A DNA stretch of 64,000 bases from Vibrio hepatarius (GCF_001274785.1 NZ_LHPI01000011.1:1-64000), one strand, 5' to 3'; counted from the stretch's first letter, positions 9,723 through 23,223 are shown. Program-made: numbers and translations. The notes: a model not told the origin generated them from the sequence alone.

Positions 9723-9809
9723 GGGCAGAATTTTGATAACCGATTGAATCGTATGAGTTGTTTAAAATTCAAACAACAAGTCGGTTGTCAGATTCACAAT
9801 CTGTCTGGC

Positions 9810-10988
9810 TTAGAAGAAGCTCTTAAATAGCATTACAATGTAATCCCATAGACGGCTGAACAAGCTGCCTTGTTCTACATCTTCAAGCGCAAGAAGTGGG
9901 TATTCCGCGACATCGCTACCATCTAGTTGATAGTATAGTTTACCAACTACGTCACCTTTCATAATTGGGGCTTCAAGTTCTTTTTCAAGTACGAAGCTTG
10001 CTTTAAGGTTCTTAGCTTGGCCGCGTGGAAGTGTCACGTAAGTGTCTTGATCTAGACCTAGTGCCACTGTGTCTTTGTCACCCATCCAGATTTTTTCTTC
10101 AACGAACGTTTCGCCTGCTTTATGCGGCGCAACAGTTTCGAAGAAACGGAAGCCGTAGCTTAGTAGCTTTTTGCTTTCAGATTTACGAGCGTTCTGGTTT
10201 TTTGTTCCCATCACTACCGCAACCAAACGCATTTGGCCTTCCGTTGCCGAACTCACAAGGCTGTAACCTGCATTGCTTGTATGACCGGTTTTGATGCCGT
10301 CCACGTTCATGCTTTTATCCCAAAGCAGACCGTTACGGTTGTATTGAGTGATGCCGTTGTAAGTGAATTTTTTCTCTGAGTAGATACGGTACTCGTCTGG
10401 CACGTCGCGGATTAGCGCGCTGCCCAGTAGAGCCATATCGTAAGGTGTTGAGTATAGGTCTGGGTTATCTAGACCGTGAACGTTGGCAAAATGAGTGTCC
10501 TTCATGCCAATGGTATCTGCCCATGCGTTCATTAGGTCAACGAATGCATCTTCAGAACCAGCGATGTGCTCAGCCATCGCAACACACGCATCATTACCTG
10601 ATTGAATGATGATGCCTTTGTTTAGGTCTTCGACTTTAACCGTGGTGCCCACTTCGATGAACATTTTTGATGAGTCAGGAAAGTTCTTTGCCCACGCATT
10701 CTTACTGATGGTGACGTCGTCTTGCAGAGAAATGTTACCGCGCTCAAGCTCTTGACCGATAACGTAACTCGTCATCATTTTGGTCAAGCTTGCTGGAGAA
10801 AGCTTGGTGTTCATTTCTTTTTCTGCCAGAACTTTGCCTGAATGATAATCCATCAGAACATAGCCTTTAGCGGCGATAAGTGGAGCGTCTGGTACAACAA
10901 TTGGCGTTGCAAAAGCAGAAGATGCAAAGGTTGCAGAAAGCGCAATAGAAGTGGCAAAAACGGATTTGATTAGCGTTGTTTTTTTCAT
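9810..10988 (-). CDS. dacA: D-alanyl-D-alanine carboxypeptidase, PBP5 type
   Basis: This periplasmic penicillin-binding protein trims the terminal D-Ala from peptidoglycan pentapeptides and so influences cell shape. From ATG 10988 it is 392 residues with signal peptide ending SSAFA (residue 27). Active-site motifs are SLTK (Ser67, Lys70), SGN and KTG. The C-terminal amphipathic helix (about the last 18 residues, with LWDYIVMLFKSFF) anchors it to the inner membrane. A longer reading of 26 more residues is open but would hide the signal peptide. It lies downstream of rlpA in the same direction. Confidence 0.96.
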   Translation of the reverse strand: MKKTTLIKSVFATSIALSATFASSAFATPIVVPDAPLIAAKGYVLMDYHSGKVLAEKEMNTKLSPASLTKMMTSYVIGQELERGNISLQDDVTISKNAWAKNFPDSSKMFIEVGTTVKVEDLNKGIIIQSGNDACVAMAEHIAGSEDAFVDLMNAWADTIGMKDTHFANVHGLDNPDLYSTPYDMALLGSALIRDVPDEYRIYSEKKFTYNGITQYNRNGLLWDKSMNVDGIKTGHTSNAGYSLVSSATEGQMRLVAVVMGTKNQNARKSESKKLLSYGFRFFETVAPHKAGETFVEEKIWMGDKDTVALGLDQDTYVTLPRGQAKNLKASFVLEKELEAPIMKGDVVGKLYYQLDGSDVAEYPLLALEDVEQGSLFSRLWDYIVMLFKSFF

Positions 10989-11078
10989 ATTGACTACAGA
11001 TTTGTCTTTAACTGTCCATATCTTAACAGAATCAACTGTATAGGCTAGTGTCGCAACAAAAGCCAAATAAGTTAAGGC

Positions 11079-11861
11079 TTATAAGGATTTAATAAACGCA
11101 CTCGGGAAACCGAGCGATTTTACTTGTTCTAAGGTCTTTTGTGTCAGCATATAGTCATCGAATGGACCCAGCAGCACTCGGTGCTGGCGGTTATCTGAGT
11201 TGATGTAGCTTCCCACAGAGAGTTTTTGACCTAAATCTTGCGCAAGAGTTCGCACGCGATCTTCATGTTGCGAAGATGCCACCTGAATCGCGTACTTTGG
11301 TAAAGCTTTTTGCTTGCGCGCATCAGTTGGCTTATCTACTGTGATGACTTTAATTGAGACGTTTGCCGTCCCCGTGCGAATCACATCCAGTTTAGTTGCC
11401 GCCGCGTAGCTCAGGTCAATGATACGACCCGGATGGAATGGACCTCGGTCGTTGACGCGTACAATCGCTTTACGGCCATTGTCTTTGTTGGTGACTTCAA
11501 CGTAACTCGGCAGTGGTAGCGTTTTATGTGCGGCAGACATCGAATACATATCATACACTTCGCCGTTTGAAGTCAAATGACCGTGGAACTTTTTTCCGTA
11601 CCACGATGCTTGACCTTCTTCGGTATGCCCTTTGGCATCTTTGATGATGGTGTAGCGTTGGCCACGTAAGGTGTAGTCGCTGTTGCCACCACGGCTGTAT
11701 GGTTCATATTGAGGATGAGCATCTTCAATATGCTCAACCGAAATTGGGCTGTCAGGTGCAATATCGTCGTCGATCGTATAGCGTTTTGACGGCGAAGAAG
11801 AGCAGCCTGCAAGAATAACGCTTGCACATACTAGTGCCAGCAGGTGTTTGTGATTCATCAT
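11079..11861 (-). CDS. rlpA: Septal ring lytic transglycosylase / rare lipoprotein A
   Basis: This 260-residue lipoprotein has lipobox ILAGC with Cys20. A double-psi beta-barrel domain (about 80-170, with GQASWYGKKFHG and VRVNDRGPFHPGRIIDLS) is followed by a C-terminal SPOR domain (about 185-260) that binds denuded glycan at division sites. In Pseudomonas, RlpA is a lytic transglycosylase; activity varies between species, so enzymatic action here is inferred. The start overlaps the rodA stop by one base, showing coupling. Either of two consecutive Met codons could be used. Confidence 0.95.
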   Translation of the reverse strand: MMNHKHLLALVCASVILAGCSSSPSKRYTIDDDIAPDSPISVEHIEDAHPQYEPYSRGGNSDYTLRGQRYTIIKDAKGHTEEGQASWYGKKFHGHLTSNGEVYDMYSMSAAHKTLPLPSYVEVTNKDNGRKAIVRVNDRGPFHPGRIIDLSYAAATKLDVIRTGTANVSIKVITVDKPTDARKQKALPKYAIQVASSQHEDRVRTLAQDLGQKLSVGSYINSDNRQHRVLLGPFDDYMLTQKTLEQVKSLGFPSAFIKSL

Positions 11862-12982
11862 TAAGTCGCCTTAGAAAACGCTTTTCTGTGTGTATGGATA
11901 GACATAAGAATGCCAAAGCCTGCCATCAACGTCACCATCGACGTGCCGCCATAACTGATCAGCGGTAGTGGTACACCTACCACAGGCAAGATACCGCTCA
12001 CCATACCTATGTTTACAAAGACATAAACGAAGAAGCTCAGTACGATACTGCCTGCCATCATGCGGCCAAAAGCGGTTTGTGCTTTGCTGGCCATAAATAG
12101 ACCACGTCCGATGATAAACAGGTATAGGCTGAGTAAGCCTAAAATACCAATCAAGCCCCATTCTTCTGCGATCACGGCGAAGATAAAGTCGGTATGACGC
12201 TCAGGTAGAAACTCTAGCTGAGACTGTGTTCCCTGAAGCCAGCCTTTACCAGCAATACCGCCAGAACCGATGGCAATCTTACTTTGGATAATGTGGTAGC
12301 CCGCACCAAGAGGGTCGGACTCTGGATTAAATAGCGTTCTTACCCGCACTTTTTGGTATTCGCGCATCAGGAAGAACCATAAAATCGGTAAAAACGCGCC
12401 AAGTGCACATGCCGCGCCGAATATGATTCGCCAACTGATACCCGCTAAAAAGATCACAAAGATGCCTGAAGCGGCGATAAGAATCGATGTACCTAAGTCC
12501 GGTTGTTTGGCGATTAGGATAGTGGGTACAAACACCATCACCAGCGACATCACCAGCGTTTGGAAGGTCGGTGGTAGTGGGCGCTTACCAATATAACGTG
12601 CGACCATCAGCGGTACAGCGAGCTTGAGTAGCTCAGACGGCTGGAAGCGGACGAAACCTAAGTTCAGCCAGCGTTGTGCGCCTTTGGACGCTTCACCAAA
12701 AAACAGTACCCCGAGTAGCAGTGCCACACCGGCAAAAAATACCAGCGGTGCCAGTGTCTCATAGGTTCTTGGCGGGATCTGGGCAAGTAGCAACATCACA
12801 CCAAGTGACAAGCCCATGCGCATTGCCTGGCGTTCCATCATCAATAGGTTTTGTCCACTGGCGCTGTACATGACCACTAAGCCAAAGCCCATCAATACCA
12901 AGATGCCAAGCAGCATGGTTAAATCAATATGGAAGCGTTCGAAAAGGCCTCGGTTTTGACCAGTTGCTGGGTTCAAATCCAT
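11861..12982 (-). CDS. rodA: Rod-shape peptidoglycan polymerase RodA (SEDS family)
   Basis: This 373-residue polytopic membrane protein polymerises lipid II into glycan strands during cell elongation, in complex with PBP2. It has about ten hydrophobic segments and SEDS signatures such as [22 protein letters not shown] (split around residues 100-121) and [13 protein letters not shown] near the C-terminus. It overlaps the mrdA stop by one base, which fits the fixed RodA-PBP2 stoichiometry. Also called mrdB. Confidence 0.97.
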   Translation of the reverse strand: MDLNPATGQNRGLFERFHIDLTMLLGILVLMGFGLVVMYSASGQNLLMMERQAMRMGLSLGVMLLLAQIPPRTYETLAPLVFFAGVALLLGVLFFGEASKGAQRWLNLGFVRFQPSELLKLAVPLMVARYIGKRPLPPTFQTLVMSLVMVFVPTILIAKQPDLGTSILIAASGIFVIFLAGISWRIIFGAACALGAFLPILWFFLMREYQKVRVRTLFNPESDPLGAGYHIIQSKIAIGSGGIAGKGWLQGTQSQLEFLPERHTDFIFAVIAEEWGLIGILGLLSLYLFIIGRGLFMASKAQTAFGRMMAGSIVLSFFVYVFVNIGMVSGILPVVGVPLPLISYGGTSMVTLMAGFGILMSIHTHRKAFSKAT

Positions 12983-14865
12983 TATTTTGCTGCCTCTTTT
13001 CTCTCTACGATCACATGGTCGAAGATCTTACGTACCACCGGGCCACCTTGAGATGAGCCGCCACCTGCGTTTTCCAATACCATAGTGACAATCAACTGCG
13101 GGTCGTCGACCGGAGCAAAACCGGTGAATAGCGCATGGTCACGTAAGTGTTCAGCGATTTCGTCTGCGTTGTATTCTTCGTTTTCACCTAGACCAAATAC
13201 CTGAGCCGTGCCTGACTTGCCTGCGCTGACATATTCGGTTTTGTAGAACGCACGTCGCGCGGTGCCTTTCTTTCCGTGGTTAACCAAACGCATCCCTTCA
13301 ATTGCGATATCCCAGTAACGCTTAGGTACGCCGGTAATCGGCGGGTAGCTCTCAACTTCAGACAGTGTTTGTGTTTCAAATCGATCGCCGTTTTCAATCG
13401 TTGCACGCAGTAGGTGAGGGGCAAGCACTTGGCCGCGTTTGACCAATACCGACGTCGCTTTTGCTAACTGCATTGGCGTTGACGTCCAGTAACCTTGTCC
13501 AATACCGACTGGGATTGTGTCACCTTGATACCAAGGCACTCGATGCCGCGCCATCTTCCATTCACGCGTCGGCATGTTCGCTTTACTTTCTTCGTAGATA
13601 TCGATGCCGGTGTAATCACCAAAGCCAAACATCATCATCCAGCGCGAAATGCGGTCGATGCCCATGTCATAGGCGATTTGATAGAAGAAAGTATCGACGG
13701 ACTCTTCAATCGATTTAACGATATCGACTTTGCCGTGTCCCCAGCGTAGCCAGTCACGGAATGGCTTGGTTTTCGAGTTCGGAATCCGCCAATAACCAGG
13801 GTCATTGCGGGTCGTATTCGGTGTGATCACGCCTTCTTCCAACGCTGCTACTGCCATAAATGGCTTGATGGTCGACGCTGGTGGATAAATACCTAGCGTA
13901 GCGCGGTTTACCAGTGGACGGTTTTTATCGTTGAGTAACGCGCTGTAGGCTTTACCCGAAATACCGTGTACGAAAGCGTTCGGGTCGTAACTAGGGCTCG
14001 ATACCATCGCCAGTACCCCATTGTCCTTTGGATCGAGGACGACTACGCTGCCGCGGCGCGAATCCAATAAGCTATGTACATACAACTGTAAGTCGATATC
14101 GAGGTTGAGAACGATGTCTTTACCCGGAACTGGAGGAACGTACTTGAGGGTGCGAATGATACGACCGCGGCTGTTTACTTCGACTTCTTGGTAGCCTGCA
14201 GTGCCGTGGAGTAAATCTTCGTAGTAGCGCTCGATGCCTAACTTACCGATATCACGAGTCGCTTGATAGTTGGCGTCTTTCTCTTCACGGATCAAACGCT
14301 GCATATCGCGGTCGTTGATACGCGATACGTAGCCAATAACGTGAGTGAGCACTTCGCCAAATGGGTAGTTGCGTTTCAGCGCCGCGTTGACGGCAACGCC
14401 TGGGAATTTGTGTTGGTTGACCGAAAATTTCGCTACTTGCTGCTGAGTAAGCTGATTCAGTATCGGTACTGACTTAAAGCGACGTGTCTGCACGCGCTCT
14501 TTGTGGAAGCGTTCAATTTGCTCGGGAGTAATGGTCAAGATTTGTTGCAGACGCGCAATCGTCTCATCCATATCATCGACTTTTTCCGGTGTGATTTCTA
14601 AGCTAAAAACGGGTTGGTTTTCTGCTAGAAGTACACCATTTCGGTCGTAGATTAGCCCACGGTTAGGCGCGATAGGAACGACTTTGATACGGTTGTCGTT
14701 GGAGCGGGTCTTATAATCTTGAAACTGGTTGATCTGTATGTTGTACAGATTAGTGACCAGTATGCCCATCATAGCCACAATGCCAATGAAAGCGAAAATA
14801 GCACGGCTCTTAAACAGTCGTGCTTCTTCTTGATAGTCCCTTATTTGGGAACGCTTCCTTAACAT
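12982..14865 (-). CDS. mrdA: Penicillin-binding protein 2 (peptidoglycan transpeptidase)
   Basis: This 627-residue elongasome transpeptidase partners with RodA. An N-terminal membrane anchor lies at about 22-42. A pedestal domain is followed by the transpeptidase domain with motifs STIK (catalytic Ser in PPASTIKPF), SVD (in EESVDTFF) and KSGTAQ. It begins six bases after the rlmH stop, in the conserved order rsfS-rlmH-mrdA-rodA-rlpA-dacA. Confidence 0.97.
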   Translation of the reverse strand: MLRKRSQIRDYQEEARLFKSRAIFAFIGIVAMMGILVTNLYNIQINQFQDYKTRSNDNRIKVVPIAPNRGLIYDRNGVLLAENQPVFSLEITPEKVDDMDETIARLQQILTITPEQIERFHKERVQTRRFKSVPILNQLTQQQVAKFSVNQHKFPGVAVNAALKRNYPFGEVLTHVIGYVSRINDRDMQRLIREEKDANYQATRDIGKLGIERYYEDLLHGTAGYQEVEVNSRGRIIRTLKYVPPVPGKDIVLNLDIDLQLYVHSLLDSRRGSVVVLDPKDNGVLAMVSSPSYDPNAFVHGISGKAYSALLNDKNRPLVNRATLGIYPPASTIKPFMAVAALEEGVITPNTTRNDPGYWRIPNSKTKPFRDWLRWGHGKVDIVKSIEESVDTFFYQIAYDMGIDRISRWMMMFGFGDYTGIDIYEESKANMPTREWKMARHRVPWYQGDTIPVGIGQGYWTSTPMQLAKATSVLVKRGQVLAPHLLRATIENGDRFETQTLSEVESYPPITGVPKRYWDIAIEGMRLVNHGKKGTARRAFYKTEYVSAGKSGTAQVFGLGENEEYNADEIAEHLRDHALFTGFAPVDDPQLIVTMVLENAGGGSSQGGPVVRKIFDHVIVERKEAAK

Positions 14866-14871
14866 GAATAC

Positions 14872-15342
14872 TTATTCTCGGTGGTACGGGTGGTTAGCGG
14901 TAATGCTCCACGCTCGGTATAAACTTTCTGCCATAACAATGCGGACAAGCGGATGAGGTAACGTGAGAGCAGACAGAGACCAGCTTTGATCCGCCGCTGC
15001 TTTACACGCAGGCGCGAGACCTTCTGGACCACCAATCAAGATTGATACGTCACGACCATCCAATTTCCAGCTTTCCAGTTGTTCTGCCAGTTGTGGCGTG
15101 TCCCACTTTTTGCCAGGGATATCTAGAGTAACAATTCGGTTGCCCTTTGGCACTGCAGCCAGCATCGCGTCACCTTCTTTTTGCAGAATTCTTGCAATAT
15201 CAGCGTTTTTACCGCGTTTTCCCGCTGGAATTTCAATCAGCTCTAACGGCATGTCATGAGGGAATCGACGACGGTATTCTTGAAACCCTTCTTCCACCCA
15301 TTTGGGCATCTTAGTCCCAACGGCAATCAACTGAATTTTCAT
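14872..15342 (-). CDS. rlmH: 23S rRNA (pseudouridine1915-N3)-methyltransferase
   Basis: This 156-residue SPOUT-class methyltransferase modifies pseudouridine 1915 in helix 69 of 23S rRNA, using S-adenosylmethionine. The SAM-binding knot is visible as [13 protein letters not shown] (about 100-112) and the C-terminal part [20 protein letters not shown]. It lies three bases after rsfS; both act on the 50S subunit. Confidence 0.97.
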   Translation of the reverse strand: MKIQLIAVGTKMPKWVEEGFQEYRRRFPHDMPLELIEIPAGKRGKNADIARILQKEGDAMLAAVPKGNRIVTLDIPGKKWDTPQLAEQLESWKLDGRDVSILIGGPEGLAPACKAAADQSWSLSALTLPHPLVRIVMAESLYRAWSITANHPYHRE

Positions 15343-15345
15343 TGA

Positions 15346-15663
15346 TTAGCCCCAAAGCTTCTCAAGTTGGTATAGCTCGCGTTGCTCTTCTTGCATCACG
15401 TGAACAATGGTTGTACCCATATCCAGTACAACCCATTCGCCTTCTTTTTCACCTTCAATACCAAGCGGTTCCATGCCCGCTTGCTTCGCTTCTTGTGCGA
15501 CATGGTCGGCGATAGAAGACACGTGACGTTTTGAAGTGCCAGTGCAGATGATCATGTAGTCAGTAATGCTGGATTTACCTTGAACATCAATCGTTTTGAT
15601 GTCTTGTGCTTTCATATCATCGACTTTATCGACTAAAAAATCATTTAGCTCTTCAAGTTGCAA
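15346..15663 (-). CDS. rsfS: Ribosome silencing factor RsfS (TTG start)
   Basis: This 105-residue protein binds L14 on the 50S subunit and blocks subunit joining when nutrients are low. The start is a TTG codon at 15663, with GAGG eight bases upstream. The product then begins [16 protein letters not shown], matching family N-termini; the next Met, at residue 18, would remove the first helix. A core motif is [17 protein letters not shown]. In enterobacteria nadD lies between this gene and holA; here only 61 bases separate them. Confidence 0.95.
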   Translation of the reverse strand: MQLEELNDFLVDKVDDMKAQDIKTIDVQGKSSITDYMIICTGTSKRHVSSIADHVAQEAKQAGMEPLGIEGEKEGEWVVLDMGTTIVHVMQEEQRELYQLEKLWG

Positions 15664-15724
15664 GGTGTTGTCCTCGTTGTATCAATTAGGTTCAAATTTG
15701 GGCGGCGAAGTATATCACGCTTTT

Positions 15725-16738
15725 TTAGTGCTTCATTGGTGGTTGGCACATCTCAGCGCTTAACTGGTGCAATAGTGGCCAGCTAGATTCATCATACTGG
15801 GTCTTGACCAGAAGCTCTATCTTCGCCAACAACTGAATTAGGTGGCGCAGATCACTCATCTTCAGGCGGTTCAACGCAGCTGAGTAGAGTGGTCGTTTAG
15901 ATTGCCATACCTTGAATTGGTCAAAGACTTTACCCATCGGTGCGCTTTGTAGCATCTGCTGCATGGAAAGCAGTTGAGACAGTTCTTTTTGTACCGTTCT
16001 TGCCAAAATGACCAGTTCTACGCCTTCTGCTTCAAGTTGACGCATGATGCGTTGCGCGCGATTGGCCTTGCCAGCGAGCAGGGCATCTATCCAATGAAAA
16101 GCGGTAAAGTGGTTGTGTCGGCTAAGAGACTCTTCCAGTCGAATCAAGTTCAGTTGTCCGTCTGGGTAGATCAACGCCAGTTTTTCCAGGCTTTGGGTTA
16201 ACGCAAACAAGTTACCTTCATGCCATTGCGCCAGCATTTTCACCGCTTCTGGGTCTGGTTTGAGGTTTAATGCACGGCAGCGCGCTTGAACAAATTGAGG
16301 TAAGCGCTGGATGTCTGGCGTGAGGCAATTTACCCAACAACCTTGTGCTGACAGCGCTTTAAACCATTTTGCGTTTTCTTGCGCTTTGGTTAGCTTAGTG
16401 CCGATGAGCACCAAAATGATGTCGCTATGCAGTAACTCACTGAGTGCGACTAACTCTTTGGCGATAGCCGCGTTGACGCCAGTCTCAGGCAGTTCTAACT
16501 CAATGATTTGGCGTGCTGAGAACAGGCTCATCGCTTGGCAACAGTCGTAAACTGGGCTCCAATCGAAAGAGTTGTCGATAGAGAAACGATGACGCTCTTC
16601 AAAGCCTTGGGCGAACGCGGCTTTTTGAATCGCTTGACGCGACTCTTGCAGCAGAAGTGGCTCGTTACCAAAGATTAAGTAAGTTGGGTGAAGCTGCTTG
16701 TTGAGCTGCTCCACCAATCGGTCAGCGAAAATTCGCAT
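15725..16738 (-). CDS. holA: DNA polymerase III delta subunit
   Basis: This 337-residue subunit of the clamp loader opens the beta sliding clamp. The N-terminal half is an AAA+-like fold without a functional Walker A motif, as usual for delta; it opens MRIFADRLVEQLNKQLHPTY, followed by LIFGNEPLLLQES. It lies 14 bases after lptE. Confidence 0.95.
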   Translation of the reverse strand: MRIFADRLVEQLNKQLHPTYLIFGNEPLLLQESRQAIQKAAFAQGFEERHRFSIDNSFDWSPVYDCCQAMSLFSARQIIELELPETGVNAAIAKELVALSELLHSDIILVLIGTKLTKAQENAKWFKALSAQGCWVNCLTPDIQRLPQFVQARCRALNLKPDPEAVKMLAQWHEGNLFALTQSLEKLALIYPDGQLNLIRLEESLSRHNHFTAFHWIDALLAGKANRAQRIMRQLEAEGVELVILARTVQKELSQLLSMQQMLQSAPMGKVFDQFKVWQSKRPLYSAALNRLKMSDLRHLIQLLAKIELLVKTQYDESSWPLLHQLSAEMCQPPMKH

Positions 16739-16752
16739 GGTGTCCCCTTACC

Positions 16753-17400
16753 TTACTGAGCAGAAGTCGATAACTCGTTCAGGTCAACTTCTTTGTCACC
16801 CACATAGGTTTTGATTTGATATTGCTGATCGTCTTGAGTTACTTCTGTTTCAGCGACTTCGTCATCGAATCGGTTGTGGGCAATATCGGCTTTTAAACGT
16901 GCCATCTGACGAACAATTTGTGTGGCTGCCAACTTGCGCATTTCATCTTCAATCATGTCACGTTCTACCGATTTAGCCAGTGCGCTGAGTGGGTTATCCA
17001 AGTAGCTGCGAGTTACGCTAGTCGATAGCGTTTTCGCTCCTAAACCCGGTGCGGTTACTCGGTATGATGCGCGGAAGGTCAGTTCTTTTTCTGCTGCGCG
17101 CGCGGTTTGGTATAGCGATAGTGTGCGTTCACTAATTGATTCACTGATAAGGTGTAGGTTAGGGACGTTGGACGCTGGTGACACGATTTTTACTTCGCTT
17201 AAACGCAGTTGGCCTTTCATCATACGAGTGAAGTTACTGTATTCATCATAACTGGTCAGTGACAGTGTGTTGAGTGACTCTGGAATTGAGTAGTCACCGC
17301 GTAGGTGAAAACCACAGCCTGCAAGTAAACTGGCGACAAGTACTGCCGTTGTAAGCTTAATAGAAGAGAAAGAAAACAGACGCGATGCTCTACGAAACAT
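16753..17400 (-). CDS. lptE: LPS-assembly lipoprotein LptE
   Basis: This 215-residue outer-membrane lipoprotein plugs the LptD barrel and helps deliver lipopolysaccharide to the cell surface. The lipobox is LLAGC with Cys29, followed by GFHLRGDYSIPESL, the family signature. The N-terminus has basic residues before the hydrophobic stretch. The acidic C-terminal tail (EVTQDDQQYQIKTYVGDKEV) is typical of Vibrio-like forms. It lies between leuS and holA, separated from leuS by two hairpins. Confidence 0.95.
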   Translation of the reverse strand: MFRRASRLFSFSSIKLTTAVLVASLLAGCGFHLRGDYSIPESLNTLSLTSYDEYSNFTRMMKGQLRLSEVKIVSPASNVPNLHLISESISERTLSLYQTARAAEKELTFRASYRVTAPGLGAKTLSTSVTRSYLDNPLSALAKSVERDMIEDEMRKLAATQIVRQMARLKADIAHNRFDDEVAETEVTQDDQQYQIKTYVGDKEVDLNELSTSAQ

Positions 17401-17429
17401 AGATTGATGGCTCTCAATTAATTATTGGA

Positions 17430-17472
17430 TTATTTATCTCAGATCACTCGAGGAATAAGCTGAGATAAATAA
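17430..17472 (-). promoter_or_regulatory. Inverted repeat between leuS and lptE (hairpin 2)
   Basis: This is a perfect 13-base inverted repeat, TTATTTATCTCAG (17430-17442) and CTGAGATAAATAA (17460-17472), with a 17-base loop. It lies directly after the leuS hairpin and 30 bases before lptE. It is A/T-rich and has no T-run, so it is not a simple terminator. RNA processing or attenuation is possible. Confidence 0.5.
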
Positions 17473-17497
17473 AGCAGGGCGTGGTTACACCCTGCTT
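17472..17497 (-). terminator. Hairpin after leuS (partial terminator)
   Basis: AAGCAGGG / CCCTGCTT with a 10-base loop lies 20 bases after the leuS stop. The following T-tract is poor, so read-through into lptE is likely. Confidence 0.5.
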
Positions 17498-17516
17498 AAG
17501 ACTATAAGGCGATAAA

Positions 17517-20138
<2,622 letters not shown>

Positions 20139-20221
20139 TTAAATAGATCGTCATAGAATACCTAAAGGAGCGAGGTACAACAATAGCCTACACTCTTCAA
20201 TTCTCAGTAAGGAGGGTAACT

Positions 20222-20692
20222 ATGCCAAAACGTAAAGAAGGTTATGAGGAAATGTTTGAAGACGTTGTCGAAGCGCTCAAGCATAGCCCTGAAGAAGTTA
20301 ACCGCGTTTTAGAAACATCCGGCAAAGTGGTCGAAGCCGCGAATGATCTGACCAAAGATGAATTGGCGTTGGTTTCGGCATACGTAAAGTCTGATTTGAA
20401 AGAATTTGCTGAAAATTACGAAGAGTCGAAAAACAGCCCGTTCTCTTTAATGATTGCTGACTCAATTTGGCAAGGTTTGCTCGAAATTACTGACCGCACC
20501 AAAGTGGAGTGGGTAGAGCTATTCGATGACCTAGAGCACCAAGGCCTTTATGAGGCCGGCGAGGTGATTGGACTTGGTGTATTGGTGTGTGATGAATGCG
20601 GGCATAAGACAGAGTATAACCACCCGACTGAAATCATTCCGTGCAGTAAATGTGGTTGTACTGGCTTTAGTCGCCAGGCGTTAAAACCATAA
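20222..20692 (+). CDS. YbeL-like zinc-ribbon protein (DUF1451)
   Basis: This 156-residue cytosolic protein has a helical acidic N-terminal part and a C-terminal Cys4 zinc ribbon (CDEC at about 122-125, CSKC at about 143-146). It belongs to the YbeL/DUF1451 family, whose function is not known. A strong ribosome-binding site AAGGAGGG precedes ATG 20222. It diverges from leuS and converges with lnt, and E. coli ybeL is also a neighbour of leuS. The two CxxC pairs could bind zinc, which is inferred from spacing only. Confidence 0.9.
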   Translation: MPKRKEGYEEMFEDVVEALKHSPEEVNRVLETSGKVVEAANDLTKDELALVSAYVKSDLKEFAENYEESKNSPFSLMIADSIWQGLLEITDRTKVEWVELFDDLEHQGLYEAGEVIGLGVLVCDECGHKTEYNHPTEIIPCSKCGCTGFSRQALKP

Positions 20693-20705
20693 AATCGCAT
20701 AAACG

Positions 20706-20736
20706 AAAAAAGGCACTGTCTGACAGTGCCTTTTTT
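20706..20736. terminator. Bidirectional terminator, ybeL-like gene / lnt
   Basis: The stem GGCACTGTC / GACAGTGCC is flanked by AAAAAA and TTTTTT between two convergent genes. Confidence 0.88.
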
Positions 20737-20765
20737 GTTTTGGTGTAATTTAAATTGTTAAGTCA

Positions 20766-22274
20766 CTAATCCTTGAGTCGCCAACCAATCACTAAGCTGA
20801 GTAGTACCCAGATGTACAGCGGCCATGTCCCTAACTTGGTGTATGGGGTGAACCCTTGCGTTGGAACCACTTCTGCGCGCAGGACGCCCGTTTCAAATTG
20901 AGGGATTTGCGCGGTGATATTACCTTTGTGGTCAGTGACTGCAGTGACTCCGTTATTGGTTGAACGAATCACAGGCTTGCCTAACTCCAGCGCACGCATG
21001 CGCGCAATTTCCATATGTTGCAGCGGACCAATCGAGCGGCCAAACCAAGCGTCATTGGATAACGTCAAGATGAAGTCCGTGTCATCGGTGATGTTGCGGC
21101 GTACTTGCTCGTTGAAAATAATCTCATAACACAAGGCTGGCGCCATCTGCGTGCCATTCGCATCAATGTTCGGCTGGATAAATTCGCCACGGCTGAATGA
21201 CGACATCGGCAGATTGAAGAATGGTGCGAGTGGGCGAAGAATGCTCTCGAACGGGACAAATTCGCCAAACGGCAACAAATGGTGCTTGTTGTAGCGTGCG
21301 TTCACATCGTAGTTATAGTCACCCAGTGATGTTTCACCAACAGTGAGAATACTGTTGTAGAACTGTTTGTTCTCCGCCTGATTCACCACGCCAGTAATGA
21401 CGGCGCTGTTATTCATTTTCGCCGCAGAATCTAGGTTGTGTAAAAACGAAGCAATCTCGAATTCAAACGCAGGAATAGCCGCTTCCGGCCAAATGATGAT
21501 ATCGGCATCCCAATTTTCGCGCGTCAGGTCGGTGTATTTCATGATGGTTGGCCAGCGTTGGCTTGGCAACCATTTAAGTTCCTGTGCGATGTTACCCTGA
21601 ATCAGCGCGACTTTAGACGCTTTCTCCGGCATTGGACTCACCCAGTTGGCCGCTTTTAGACCGTAACCTGCCGCAAGGATGACGGCCGGAATCAACAGAT
21701 GAAGCCATTGTCGGTTCAGCGCCGCATAAGCAATGCTTGCGGCAGCTACAACAACCAACAGCGTTAATAACTCGACGCCACCAATCGGAGCAAAGTTGGC
21801 TAATGGGCTTTCTATTTGACTGTAACCGAGCCATAGCCACGGGAAGCCCGTCATCACCCAACCGCGTAACCAGTCGAAGACCAGCCACAGTGCTGGGGCT
21901 GCTAAGAAGAAACGAGTGCGGTTTGAGTTGGGGAAAAAACGATTTAAACACCAGCTAAATAGTGCAGGGTAGATGGCCAAATAACCAATCAACAGCGCCA
22001 TCAAAAATAGACTGGCCGCTTTAGGCATGCCACCAAAGTGATCGATACTGATGTAAACCCAACTGATGCCAGTGGCAAACTGACCTAATCCCCAAGCGTA
22101 GCCGATACCAAGTGCACGTTTAGTGGATTGACCATGGAGTAAGATTAATAACAAGGCGGGGCTGATAAAAGCCAATGGCCAAAGTTGGTAAGGAGCGAAT
22201 GCAAGTGTGGTGATAGCGCCAACAAAAACGGCCGCGAGCGGCCGTTTTAGGCGATGAAAAAAAGCGTTATTCAT
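20766..22274 (-). CDS. lnt: Apolipoprotein N-acyltransferase
   Basis: This inner-membrane enzyme adds the third acyl chain to the N-terminal cysteine of lipoproteins. From ATG 22274 it is 502 residues: several membrane helices, then a periplasmic nitrilase domain. The catalytic triad is visible as Glu in IIWPEAAIP, Lys in the [13 protein letters not shown] region and Cys in PALCYEIIF. An ATG 33 bases earlier is in frame but has no ribosome-binding site; the chosen start gives an N-terminus like other Lnt proteins. It follows corC, as in E. coli. Confidence 0.96.
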   Translation of the reverse strand: MNNAFFHRLKRPLAAVFVGAITTLAFAPYQLWPLAFISPALLLILLHGQSTKRALGIGYAWGLGQFATGISWVYISIDHFGGMPKAASLFLMALLIGYLAIYPALFSWCLNRFFPNSNRTRFFLAAPALWLVFDWLRGWVMTGFPWLWLGYSQIESPLANFAPIGGVELLTLLVVVAAASIAYAALNRQWLHLLIPAVILAAGYGLKAANWVSPMPEKASKVALIQGNIAQELKWLPSQRWPTIMKYTDLTRENWDADIIIWPEAAIPAFEFEIASFLHNLDSAAKMNNSAVITGVVNQAENKQFYNSILTVGETSLGDYNYDVNARYNKHHLLPFGEFVPFESILRPLAPFFNLPMSSFSRGEFIQPNIDANGTQMAPALCYEIIFNEQVRRNITDDTDFILTLSNDAWFGRSIGPLQHMEIARMRALELGKPVIRSTNNGVTAVTDHKGNITAQIPQFETGVLRAEVVPTQGFTPYTKLGTWPLYIWVLLSLVIGWRLKD

Positions 22275-22323
22275 CGTTCTTAGTCTGAGTATCCCTAGAG
22301 TACACATCTAGGTGAGATTAGCG

Positions 22324-23223
22324 TTACTCTTCTGTTGTTTCCGGAAGAGACTCTTCATCGGGGATGGTCACTTGTATTTGCAACACACGGCGGTTATCCG
22401 CTGCGGTTACTTTAAAGCTATAGCCTTCGATCTCCACCACTTCACCGCGTGAAGGTAAGTGGCCGAAAGCAGTCATAACCATACCGCCAACCGTATCGAC
22501 TTCATCATCACTGAAGGTAGTTTTGAAGTTGTCGTTGAATTCTTCGATAGTGGTTAGCGCTTTCACTGAGTAAGTGTGCTTGCTCAGTTTACGGATATCT
22601 AACTCTTCTTCATCGTCGAATTCGTCTTCAATTTCACCAACGATTTCTTCAAGGATGTCTTCGATAGTTACAAGGCCTGAAACGCCCCCGAACTCATCTA
22701 CGACAATTGCCATGTGATAACGTTCCTCACGGAATTCTTTAAGTAGACGGTCAACACGTTTACTTTCAGGAACAACCACCGCAGGACGGATAACTTGCTC
22801 GATATCAAATGGCGCACAGTCTGAGCCTAAGTATTTAAGTAAGTCCTTCGCAAGCAGGATGCCTTCTACATGGTCTTTATCTTCACTGATAACCGGGTAG
22901 CGCGAGTGCGCTGCATCAGTGATGAGGTTAACCAAAGCGTCGAGATCGTCGCTACGGTCAACCGTAACCATTTGCGAGCGTGGGATCATGATGTCGCGCA
23001 CTCGCATCTCAGCGATTTCCATTACACCTTCAAGCATGTCGCGGGTGTCATGGTCAATCAGGTCATTCTCTTCAGAATCGCGAATCACTTCTACAAGCTC
23101 TTGGCGATCTTTAGGTTCACCCTGGAAGATTTGACCTAGGCGGCCGAAGAAGGACTTTCTACTCGGACCTTCAGATTTTTCTTTCTTACCTTCTAGAGAT
23201 GAGGTCGAATTGTCTTCGTTCAT
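22324..23223 (-). CDS. corC: CorC/YbeX family protein (CBS pair and transporter-associated domain)
   Basis: This 299-residue soluble protein has a tandem CBS pair (about 70-190) followed by a CorC_HlyC domain (about 210-290). An opening acidic-basic linker and [20 protein letters not shown] match YbeX. Suggested roles are Mg2+/Co2+ efflux with CorA and, more recently, ribosome-related metabolism; neither can be read from sequence. It lies between ybeY and lnt in the conserved order. Confidence 0.92.
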   Translation of the reverse strand: MNEDNSTSSLEGKKEKSEGPSRKSFFGRLGQIFQGEPKDRQELVEVIRDSEENDLIDHDTRDMLEGVMEIAEMRVRDIMIPRSQMVTVDRSDDLDALVNLITDAAHSRYPVISEDKDHVEGILLAKDLLKYLGSDCAPFDIEQVIRPAVVVPESKRVDRLLKEFREERYHMAIVVDEFGGVSGLVTIEDILEEIVGEIEDEFDDEEELDIRKLSKHTYSVKALTTIEEFNDNFKTTFSDDEVDTVGGMVMTAFGHLPSRGEVVEIEGYSFKVTAADNRRVLQIQVTIPDEESLPETTEE

